Below, piece by piece: positions 18,158 through 27,900 of a DNA stretch of 64,000 nucleotides. The stretch lies in the NCBI GenBank assembly GCA_963701435.1, contig CAVPAL010000007.1:868001-932000 (forward strand). Reading direction: 5' to 3'. How positions within the stretch are numbered: the stretch's first letter is position 1; the number at the start of each line of letters is the position of its first letter. Source of the DNA: JAACFF01 sp963701435. Its GTDB lineage: Bacteria > Chloroflexota > Anaerolineae > Promineifilales > Promineifilaceae. Both the position numbers and the translations under genes were made by a program. Below the pieces are notes generated by a model. It was not told the origin of the DNA and did not search any database. It was given only the letters and a program-made list of their open reading frames with translations.

Positions 18158-18550
18158 TCAGGAAGCGGCGCGCTGTAAATTCAGCTTGCCGAAATTGGGG
18201 AGAACCGGAACCTGCTGTAAAAAGGAGAATGCGGGCTGCACCGGCGGCTGGCCTGAATGCAGGTATTGTTCAACCAGACATTCATCCGCTCTGATCAACC
18301 ATTCGCGCCGCACGGCCAGACGCGCTTCGGCGTAGCTGATGCCCATACGACGTGATTCATAGGCTGCCAGACGGTCGAGTAAGGCATCGGGAACGGCCGT
18401 TGTATCCAAATAATAGACCGGGACATCTCCCCAGCGCTGCGTGCAGGCGATGTGCGGCTGCGAATACTTTACCGGCAGTTGGGTGCGGCCAAAAACCTTT
18501 TCCCACAGCTTCAGGCGTTTTTCATCGGTTGGTGTTACAAAATAACGCAT
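18158..18550 (-). CDS. Uncharacterised 130-residue protein with LexA-like operator
   Basis: I do not recognise the family. It is soluble, with no signal peptide or membrane segment, rich in aromatic and basic residues, and has a helical-looking middle (about 55-95). ATG 18550 has GAGG upstream. Its promoter overlaps a perfect GAAC-N4-GTTC palindrome (separate entry), suggesting induction by DNA damage. It is transcribed away from the BtrH-like gene. Confidence 0.6.
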   Translation of the reverse strand: MRYFVTPTDEKRLKLWEKVFGRTQLPVKYSQPHIACTQRWGDVPVYYLDTTAVPDALLDRLAAYESRRMGISYAEARLAVRREWLIRADECLVEQYLHSGQPPVQPAFSFLQQVPVLPNFGKLNLQRAAS

Positions 18551-18575
18551 CTTTCAAAGCCTCGATTTCTAATTA

Positions 18576-18618
18576 AGAACATATGTTCTAATTATAGCAT
18601 ACTTTCGTTCTTTGTCTA
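18576..18618 (-). promoter_or_regulatory. Sigma-70-type promoter overlapping a LexA-like palindrome
   Basis: On the minus strand a -35 TAGACA (18613-18618) and a -10 TATAAT (18591-18596) are 16 bp apart. The perfect palindrome AGAACATATGTTCT (18576-18589) lies right where transcription would begin. It fits the Gram-positive-type LexA box (GAAC-N4-GTTC). The regulated gene would be the 130-residue protein. Confidence 0.65.
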
Positions 18619-18711
18619 CTGTGGTTAGTTTTTGCATACTATGTCACTCCTTACCCACAACGGCCGTTTCTTTTGCTAAACTACTCTCAAACACACAAAG
18701 GAGAAATTTCC

Positions 18712-19923
18712 ATGCCCATTTTGAACAATTATCAACAGTTTAACGGCCGTCATTGGGAAACCGGAACGGTTCATAATTATTTCGCCTATCGCGGCGTCAA
18801 AGCCCCCCACACCGGCCAGCCCTACAGCGAAGCGCTCTTAATGGGCGTCAGCGGCGGCATTGTAATAGGATATTTTTCATTTGCTTATGAAGGCTACGAT
18901 CCCCAATGCAACATCCTGACGCGCAATACCTTTGATCCTTTTGACACGATGTTGCAGCGGCTGGGGGTGGTGCAATATCTCGAACAAACCAACAAACCGG
19001 ACAAAGCCGTCGCCAATCTGCTCGACGCCCTCAACGACGGCGTCCCGCCCATTGTTTGGGCTGATATGTGGCTGCTGCCCTATAACGCCCTTGAATACGA
19101 TAAGGGCATGTGGGGTATGTTTCCGATTGTCGTTTACGGCTACGATGCAAATGCTGGCCAGGTTCATATTGCCGATCGCGCCGCCGTGCCGCTGGTTGTT
19201 ACACCAGAAGAAATGCTGGCTGCGCGCGCGCGGGTTAAGAAAACGAAATTCAGATTACTCACGCTCGATGCGCCCAACCCGGACAAGTTGGAAACGGCCG
19301 TTTCCGCCGGCATCTGGGACACCATCAAGCTGTACACTGAAAAACCACCCAAAGGATCAAAAAACAACTTTGGACTGGCAGCCTACCAAAATTGGGCCAA
19401 CCTGCTCACCAAACCAAAGCAGCGCCAGAGCTGGGAAAAGGTTTTTCCGCCCGGCGCGCCCATGTATGCCGGGCTGACTTCCGCCTACAGCTTCGCGCTG
19501 CTCTTTGGCCAGGGCTTGCACCATGACGCCGACAGAAATTTGTACGCCGATTTCCTGGACGAAGCGGCCGTTATTCTCAACCGCCCTGCACTGAGTGAGG
19601 CCGCAGTCCAATTCCGTGCGGCTGCCGCAGCATGGCAAATCCTCGGCGGCGCGCTGCTGCCCGATGACGTCGCTCCCTTTGCTGAAGCGCGCGGCTTATT
19701 GGATCGCAAACACGACTTGTTCATCCGTCAGGGGGCAGCTGGGCTGGATGAGATACAACAAATAAACGGCCGTCTCGCCGCGATTCGCGCCGCCATGGAA
19801 TCTGATTTTCCGCTGGAAGTCGCACGCGTCGTTGAACTACGCGAAAATATTGCGGCGCAGGTGCTGGCGGTTCGTGACGTGGAGGCAACGGCCGTTTCCC
19901 AACTGCGCCAGGCAATGGTCTAA
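18712..19923 (+). CDS. BtrH N-terminal / DUF4872 domain protein
   Basis: 403 residues from ATG 18712 with AAAGGAG upstream. Residues 1 to about 135 match the BtrH_N pattern (GRHWETGTVHNYFAYRG, LLMGVSGGIVIGYFSF) and the rest the DUF4872 helical region. BtrH_N proteins are papain-like acyltransferases or peptidases. From memory of the family, the position after GRH is normally Cys; here it is Trp, so catalysis by that residue looks lost. No butirosin-type genes are nearby. Function unknown. Confidence 0.7.
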   Translation: MPILNNYQQFNGRHWETGTVHNYFAYRGVKAPHTGQPYSEALLMGVSGGIVIGYFSFAYEGYDPQCNILTRNTFDPFDTMLQRLGVVQYLEQTNKPDKAVANLLDALNDGVPPIVWADMWLLPYNALEYDKGMWGMFPIVVYGYDANAGQVHIADRAAVPLVVTPEEMLAARARVKKTKFRLLTLDAPNPDKLETAVSAGIWDTIKLYTEKPPKGSKNNFGLAAYQNWANLLTKPKQRQSWEKVFPPGAPMYAGLTSAYSFALLFGQGLHHDADRNLYADFLDEAAVILNRPALSEAAVQFRAAAAAWQILGGALLPDDVAPFAEARGLLDRKHDLFIRQGAAGLDEIQQINGRLAAIRAAMESDFPLEVARVVELRENIAAQVLAVRDVEATAVSQLRQAMV

Positions 19924-19948
19924 CAGCAAGGCATTCCATACTCCTGCA

Positions 19949-20236
19949 TCAGGGCTGCGCCTTGACAACCACCGGCAGGTAGAGACGCCGGGCTTCTGCC
20001 CCACGACCCGCATGCCAGAAGCCTGGTTCGATCTGGTAATTGGCGCTGCCTGACAAACCGTCCGGCCACTGACCGAGTACATCGTCGATCTGGTAGTATG
20101 CCGAGCTGCGCGGCCCGCCCCCACCCGACAACAGATGCCAGCCCAGATCAAAGTGCGGTGATATTTGGGCCAGGACGGGGACGGCTAAGACCAGGACCAG
20201 CAGGAAGATCAAAACCCACATCCGGTATCTGTTCAT
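19949..20236 (-). CDS. Short secreted protein with C-terminal YLPVV-type tail
   Basis: 95 residues. Residues 1-23 are a signal peptide (cleavage after VLA). The mature part, FDLGWHLLSGGGGPR...YQIEPGFWHAG, followed by LYLPVVV, resembles small exported proteins common in Chloroflexota genomes. Function unknown. It sits 23 bp downstream of the next gene on the same strand (20260-21309), so the two are probably co-transcribed. Confidence 0.65.
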   Translation of the reverse strand: MNRYRMWVLIFLLVLVLAVPVLAQISPHFDLGWHLLSGGGGPRSSAYYQIDDVLGQWPDGLSGSANYQIEPGFWHAGRGAEARRLYLPVVVKAQP

Positions 20237-20259
20237 TATTTACACCCCTACCAGCTCAG

Positions 20260-21309
20260 TTACGGCTTGAAGATCACAAACTGGAACGGAAGCTTTATCG
20301 AAGAGCCGTTGAGGTCATAAATCCCCACGCGTAACTTACCGGAATTACTCCATGCATTTGCAATGCCGCCTGAGATTGGCGTGACGACAGTCACATAAGA
20401 TGGCCACTCATAATAATGACCGGCGATGGAAATCTCAAAGCACTGCCACGCCGAATTCCAACTGCTGGTCACGTTGCCGGTAGCCGCTGAAATGCTGCCA
20501 TCCCCGTTGATGACCCCCGCCGCAATGGGGTGGAAGCCGCCGTAAATATGGTCTTGAAACTCATACTGCGTAACGAATTCGGGATGGGCTAGCATGGCGC
20601 TTATGGCCTCTTCATCGGTGTAGCGAGTGTGGTGGGCGCCGCCATTGGCGGTATGGCTACTGATAGCACCGGTCACCTCGCCGTCGCGGGCGATTGCTGC
20701 GGCAATGCGTGGTTCAGCCACCTGGCCGCTGGTGATGTCGCCGCCACTGTGATTATGGTCGCCGCCGCTCAGGCTGCCCTCGACGCTCAGGTTGCCGTCC
20801 ACAACGACCGACCCGCCGGCGCGTAAGGCCTGGCCGCTGCCGCTGTTGCTCACGCTCAGCGCCGCACCGCTGCTGTTGGTCTGGATAGTCGCCCCCGGCG
20901 CCAGGCTGAGTGCGTAGGCCACGGGCAGCACCTGCTGGCGCGGCGCAGCCTCTTCATCGGTCCCCACCTTGATCCCCAGCCACAGCGCCTGGCCATTGAA
21001 CAGGCCCTGGCTCAGTGGCGTGGCATCGCCCAAAACGGTGCTGAACAATCCACCCTGCACCGGCACATCCTTGGTTTCCGTCCATAGGGCGCTGCCGCCG
21101 GACGGTGCTGTGTAGAGCCGGAAAACCATCGTATAACTGCCATCTGCCACCGGCTCGCCCGAGCTTGGGTCGCTCAGCCGGCCCTGATACTGGAGCAGCA
21201 ACGCGGTTGCCCCGGCAACGGCCGTGTCATCCTGAGCGCTAACCACAGCGCCAAGCAAAACTATCGTGACCATTATTACCGTCATGATTAAGAAAGTGTT
21301 TCTGTTCAT
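20260..21309 (-). CDS. Secreted tail-fibre-like repeat protein
   Basis: 349 residues with a signal peptide (cleavage near VVSAQ, residue 26). A beta-rich domain with YQGRLSDPSSGEPVADG follows, of the type seen in many exported bacterial proteins that precede phage-tail-like or collar segments. After it come a Ser/Gly-rich stretch with HNHSGGDI and a C-terminal beta domain. The role is probably at the surface or extracellular. Promoter signals were not identified. Confidence 0.6.
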   Translation of the reverse strand: MNRNTFLIMTVIMVTIVLLGAVVSAQDDTAVAGATALLLQYQGRLSDPSSGEPVADGSYTMVFRLYTAPSGGSALWTETKDVPVQGGLFSTVLGDATPLSQGLFNGQALWLGIKVGTDEEAAPRQQVLPVAYALSLAPGATIQTNSSGAALSVSNSGSGQALRAGGSVVVDGNLSVEGSLSGGDHNHSGGDITSGQVAEPRIAAAIARDGEVTGAISSHTANGGAHHTRYTDEEAISAMLAHPEFVTQYEFQDHIYGGFHPIAAGVINGDGSISAATGNVTSSWNSAWQCFEISIAGHYYEWPSYVTVVTPISGGIANAWSNSGKLRVGIYDLNGSSIKLPFQFVIFKP

Positions 21310-21943
21310 CTGTTTTCAGCCCCCTTTTCAATTCATTATAAACAAACGGCTGCAGCGTTGATAGTGATAAATGTCATATGCATTCCAGCATGCGGAGAGT
21401 TGCTGACCTCTGCGCCGCCAGCTCATAGGTAATTGGCAGAATACCGCAAACAACCAATAACAATGAACTGGCCGCGATAGATAGTTCAAAAAATTCTTTT
21501 TTCAATTTTGCTCGCAAGAGAAGTTGCGGGTATTATAGCATCCACTGCAGTCATTCCCGACTAAAATCGGGCCCTCAACAACGCGCCCAAAAATGAAATT
21601 TTTCTGTTTTTGAATACAAATTAGGCAACACAGGTTGCAATCGGTGACAGAAAAATCAATTTCCCGATTTAAATTTTTGTGATCCCTTTATTGAGTTTGT
21701 TTGTGTGACTTCCTGCCAAATGTTTTTTCCGCAGAAGACAAAGGTATGCAAACTAACAACTTTTGGCCTAAATTGCCGCCATTCGCAATCAAATCCAGCC
21801 AACAACCAGCTTTTAGCGTCAAGAATAGCTGTCTTGCCAATCTGCAGGGCGGCTTTGTGATGTTCGGGTGCGGCAGAACACGCTTGTATTAAATTTGATG
21901 TTGGACCAGCCATATTTTCCGTTCATTCAAGTGAGGAGGAACG
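21310..21943. other. 634-bp intergenic region upstream of the amylopullulanase gene
   Basis: Divergent spacer between the secreted protein gene and the amylopullulanase gene. It is AT-rich, contains a small CCCGA...TCGGG hairpin near 21556-21571, and has no credible gene: the reading frames of 60-85 codons lack ribosome sites or family features. It must hold both promoters, but I cannot place them with confidence. Confidence 0.5.
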
Positions 21944-24900
21944 ATGAATAAAGTTTCCGCTTTAAGATGGGGGCGTCTCCTGGGAGGCAGCCTGCTAATT
22001 TTGTCGATTGTTTTTCTATTTAGTAACGCAGCGGCCGTACAAGTCGCCGACCCAACCAGCGTTACAATTGCAGGCAGCCTGCAAAGTGAGCTGGGCTGCC
22101 CGGGGGATTGGCAGCCAGAATGTACCAGCACCCAGCTCATTGAAACAGGCAATGGGGTCTGGCGCGCTGTGTATACAATCCCTACCGGTGATTGGGAGTA
22201 TAAAATGGCGCTCAACGGCGCCTGGGATGAAAGCTATCCGTCCGAAAATAAGGGGCTTTCGGTTGCCAGCGAAACGGCCGTTACCTTCTACTTCGATAAC
22301 AAAACCACGGCCGTTGTCGACAGCGTCAACGATGCAGTGGCTGTAGCCGCCGGCAGCTTCCAGGATCAGCTCGGCTGTCCCGGTGTATGGCAGCCCGCAT
22401 GCGTCAACACGCTTCTGACGGATGTTGACGGCGACGGAGTATATTCATTTTCCGCCGGTGGACTCGCCGCCGGCAATTACGAATTTAAAGTGGCGCTCAA
22501 TGAAGCGTGGGACATCTCTTATCCCGCCGACAATGTGCCATTTACCATAGACTCCACCGCCGATGTGGTTACCATCACCTGGGACAGCGCAACCACCACT
22601 GTCACTGTGGAAGTGTCCGCTCCCCCGCAAATTGAATGGGTGGTTGCCGGTAACTTCCAGGACGATCTGCCCGCCTCATCTGCCTGCGGTGAATGGAATA
22701 ATGCCTGCCCCGAAACAACCATGGAAGATAACAACGGCGACGGGGTTTTCCGTCTGGTAGGTGAAAATTTACCCGCCGCCTCCTACGAATACAAAATTGT
22801 GGAATCTGGCAACTGGGACAATGCCCATCCGGCCAATAATGTTCCTTTCACAGCCGACGGCAGCCAAATGCGCTGGTATTTCCAGCCCGGTCCCAATAAT
22901 GTTGCCGACAACGCCAATCAATGTATTGCGACGGTTGTGGGGAATTTCCAAAGCCAACTGGGCGGTTCCGACTGGTCGCCAGACAACTTGCGCTCAATGA
23001 TGTGGCAGGAATCTGCTGGCAGCGATTGGTATGCCTTCACCGCTACGCTCCCGGCCGGAAATTGGGAATATAAAGTTGCGCGTAATGAAGATTGGACCGA
23101 AAGTTATCCTCCGAATAATGTAGCGCTTGTCCTGGGCGCAGAAACGGCCGTTGCCTTCCGCTATAACTGTGTTACCAATGAAGTCCTCCACAGCACAGGC
23201 GGTTTGGAGCCGGGCGACGAAGATTTGGTGCGCGGCAGCCTGCGTACCGATCTGGCCAATGAACTTTTCTACTTCGTGATGCCCGACCGATTTGATGACG
23301 GCGATCCGGGCAACAACACCGGCGGCGATTTTAGCGGCGGCGTTCTGGACCACGGCTACCTGCCAAGCGACAAAGGTTACTATCATGGCGGCGACCTGGC
23401 CGGCCTGCAAGGCAAACTCGACTACCTTGAATCCCTGGGCGTAACGGCCATCTGGATGACTCCCCAGTTTACCAACCGCTGGGTGCAGGGCGACGGTACC
23501 ATCGCCGGCTCAACAGCGGCCTATCACGGCTACTGGCAGATCGACTATACCCAGATTGACCCCCATTTTGGCAACAATGATGATATGCTGGCGTTAATCC
23601 AGGATGCTCATAGTCGCGGCATGAAAGTCTTTTTTGATATTGTAATCAATCACACCGGCGACATCGTCACGTATGAGGAAGGCGTCTTCACCTATCGCAA
23701 CAAGACCGATTTTCCATATAAGAATGCTGATGGCGTCATCTTTGATGACCGCGACTATGCCGGTACAGGCGCTTTCCCGCCTCTGGATCCCGCCGTGAGT
23801 TTTCCCTATACGCCGGCTTTTGCCGCAGCGGAAGACGCCACAGCCAAGAATCCGGCGTGGCTCAACGACCCGATCTATTACCACAATCGTGGAGATTCCA
23901 CCTTTACCGGTGAAAACTCGCTTTACGGCGACTTCTTCGGGCTGGATGATCTGTTTACCGAGCATCCAGATGTCGTCAATGGCATGATCGATATTCACAA
24001 GAATATGATCACCGAGTTTGATATCGACGGCTTCCGCGTGGACACTGTCAAGCACGTCAATGATGAGCTGTGGGAAGCATTTGTGCCCGCTATTCTGGAT
24101 CATGCTGCGACGCAGGGCAATGCGGATTTCTTCATCTTTGGCGAGATATTCAGCGGCGATCCCGCTTTCACGAGCCGCTTTACCACGGAGCTGCCCTTCC
24201 CTTCGGTGCTGGACTTTGGCTTTGACGGCGCGGCGTCCAACTTTGCCGCCCGCAGCGAGCCCACGGACCAAATGCGCGACTTCTTTACCGGCGATGACTA
24301 TTACACCGACGACGACAGCAACGCCTACGGTCTGGTCAAATTCATTGGCAACCATGATAACGGCCGTTTCGGCTATGTGATCGACAGCAGTAATCCCGGC
24401 GCAGCCGATGCGGAACGCGTGTCGCGCGCCGAGTTAGGGGTTGCGCTTTCCTACTTCTCGCGCGGTATCCCGCTGCTCTACTACGGCGACGAGCAGGGCT
24501 TCACGGGGGACGGCGGCGACAAGGACGCCCGGCAGGATATGATGCCCAGCCTGGTGCCGTCCTACAACGATGACAATCTGATCGGCACCAACGCCACTAC
24601 GGCTGACGCCAATTTTGACCAGACCCACACGCTGTACCAGACCTTCAGCGATCTCGCCCAGGTCCGCGACGCCAATATGGCGCTGCGCCAGGGCGTCCAA
24701 ATCCATCGTTACAGCCAGAACAGCGCCGGCATCTACGCTTTCTCGCGCATCGACCCGGTTGAACGCGTCGAGTATCTTGTGGTGTTCAACAACAGCGAAA
24801 GCGCCGACGCGGCCGAATTTGCCGTCGGCACGCCGGGGACATCTTTTACTAAAATCTACGACAGCGACAGCAGCGATTTGACCATCAACAGTAATACTGT

Positions 24901-27900
24901 TTCGGTTAGCATGGTGGGCTTGAGTTCGGCCGTTTACCGCGCCGACAGCGGGCTGCCGGCATCCACGTCCGCGCCCGGCATCAGCATGAATACACCGGCG
25001 GCTGGCTCTGAAGTAAACGGCCGTATCGAAGTTGGCGCTACCGTCAGCTCAGATGCATATGCTGAAGTGACTTTCGCCGTGTCAGTAGACGGCGGCGAAT
25101 ATATGGTCATTGGCACGGACGACAATGCCCCTTACCGTGTCTTCTATGACGTCAGCAGCCTGCCAGCCGGCAGTGAATTAACGTTTAAGGCAATTGTCAA
25201 CGAAGATGGCAACCTCAACGCCGACAAAGTGACCGTCACCGTTGGTGAGGAGACGCCCCCACCCGGCGGCGGCAGCGGCGCTTACGCCGTGATCCATTAT
25301 TTGCGTGATGATGGCGACTATGGCGATCATACTATTGAGCCATTCGACTTCAATAATTACTGGGGCTTGCACCTATGGGGCGACATAGATGAAACAATCG
25401 AATGGACAGCGCCGAAGCCGTTTTTGGGTGAAGATGAATACGGCCGTTTCGCCTGGGTCAAATTGGCCGACAACGCCAGTGAAGTCGGCTTTATTGTCCA
25501 CCGCGGCGACACAAAAGACGGCACTGACGACGATCGCTTCTTTAACCCCGGCGTGACGCCCGAAATCTGGCTGAGCCAGGATGATGCCACGACTTACACC
25601 TCACAGGCAGAGGCCCAAGGCTACGTGACCGTGCGCTACCACCGTGAGGACGGCGACTACGGCACGCCTAGTCCCGATTTCAATACCTTCTGGGGTTTAC
25701 ATTTGTGGGGTGACGCAATTGCCGATGGCGTTGGCACAGAGTGGACCAGTCCACGGCCGTTTGACGGCGTTGACGATTATGGCGCGTACTGGAATGTGCC
25801 TATCAAGGCCGTGGATGCGCCTGTTAACTTCATTATCCACCGCGGCGATGCAAAAGACCCTGGCCCGGATCAGAGCTTCATTCCTTTCGACAACGCCGCA
25901 GTTTGGATACAGTCCGGCGTTGAAGCTATTTACCCAAGTCGCGGCGCGGCAGACAACACAGTCTATCTGCGCTACCATCGCGCCGACGGCGATTATGGCG
26001 ACTATACCAGTGAAAACTTCAACGATTTCTGGGGCATGCACGTCTGGACCGGCGCCGCCAATCCGAACCCGGCCTGGCAGCAGCCAGTAAAGCCGGTAGA
26101 TTTCGACATCTTCGGACCAATTTTCAACGTGCCGCTGGTCGAAAATGCAGCCGAATTAGCCTATATTCTGCATCGCGGCGATACAAAAGACCCTGGTAAT
26201 GACCAGATCCTGATGTTGGACAAATGGGGATATGAAGTCTGGCAGTTGGAAGGCGAAGGACCCAACCATCCTGATGATCCGCACTACGTCTTGCCCGTAC
26301 TGGGCGCAGCCGGTGCCAATCCTGGCAATATCAACCAGCAAAGCGCCTACTGGGTGGATGAAAAAACCATCGCCTGGGCCGCCGCAACCAGTCCGAACCT
26401 GACTTATTCACTGCATTATGCGCCCGAAGGCGGGCTGGAAGCCACGGCCGATGGCATTACGGGCGGCGGCAGCATACCGCTCGCGCCGGGTTCGCTGAGT
26501 GATGTTATCAAGGCCAAGTTCCCCCATCTGGCAAATCTGCCGGGACTCACGATTGATGATGCGGATCTGGCATTGGTTCCTGATATTCTGAAGGGACAAA
26601 TCGCGATTTCGGCCGTAGATGCCGAAGGCATGTCGGTTGATGCAACCGGTCTGCAAATTCCAGGCGTACTGGACGATCTGTACACTTTCAACGGCGACCT
26701 GGGCGTATCCTGGAGCGACGGCGCGCCGACGATTCACGTCTGGGCGCCAACGGCAAAATCAATTACCTTCCATCTCTTCGATGACAGCGATCCGACCACG
26801 GCGAGCACCGTCATGGACATGACACTGGATCCTGCTAGCGGAGTGTGGTCGATTCCCGGCGACTCGTCTTGGAACGGTAAGTACTACCTTTACGAGGTGG
26901 AGGTCTACGTACATTCGACGGGACAGGTCGAAAACAACCTGGTCACCGATCCCTATTCAGTCAGCCTGGCCATGAACAGCACGCGCAGCCAGATCGTCGA
27001 TCTGGACGATGCAACGCTTAAACCGGCCGGTTGGGATGCCACGAGCAAGCCGGAACTGGTCGCGCCGGAAGACATCAGCATTTACGAGATTCATGTACGT
27101 GATTTCAGCGTCAATGACGACTCGGTGCCCGAAGCCTTGAAAGGTACTTATAAGGCCTTCACGCTGGAGGACACCAACGGCGTCAACCACCTGCAAGCGC
27201 TGCAAGCAGCGGGCCTGACGCATTTGCATCTGCTGCCCGTTTTTGACATCGCCACAATTAATGAGAACAAAGCAGAATGGCAGGAAGCAGACTGGGGTGA
27301 TCTGGCGACGTATGATCCAGATTCCGACCAGCAGCAGGCGTTGATCACTCAATATGAAGACCTGGACGGCTTTAACTGGGGCTATGATCCCTTCCACTAC
27401 ACGACGCCGGAAGGCAGCTACAGCACCAACCCCGACGGCTCGACGCGCATTGTCGAGTTCCGTGAAATGGTGCAGTCGCTAAATGAAGATACCGGCCTGC
27501 GCGTGGTTATGGATGTAGTTTATAACCACACTAATTCTGCCGGACAGGATGAGAAATCCGTCCTGGATCGCATTGTGCCCGGTTACTACCACCGCCTGAA
27601 CGACAAGGGCCAGGTCGAGACAAGCACCTGCTGTCAGAACACAGCCAGTGAACATAACATGATGGAAAAACTGATGATTGACTCATTGGTTACCTGGGCC
27701 AAAGAATATAAGGTCGATGCATTCCGTTTTGACCTGATGGGCCACCACATGAAGCGCAATATGCTCAATGTGCGCGCTGCGCTGGATGGCTTGACTCTGG
27801 AAAATGACGGTGTGGATGGCAGCGCGATCTACCTCTACGGCGAAGGCTGGAACTTCGGCGAGGTGGCCGACAACGCGCGCGGTGAAAACGCCACGCAGTT

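Noticed and set aside
21656..21913. Small genes on either strand upstream of the amylopullulanase gene
   Set aside because: Opposing frames overlap each other, lack ribosome sites and show no family features.
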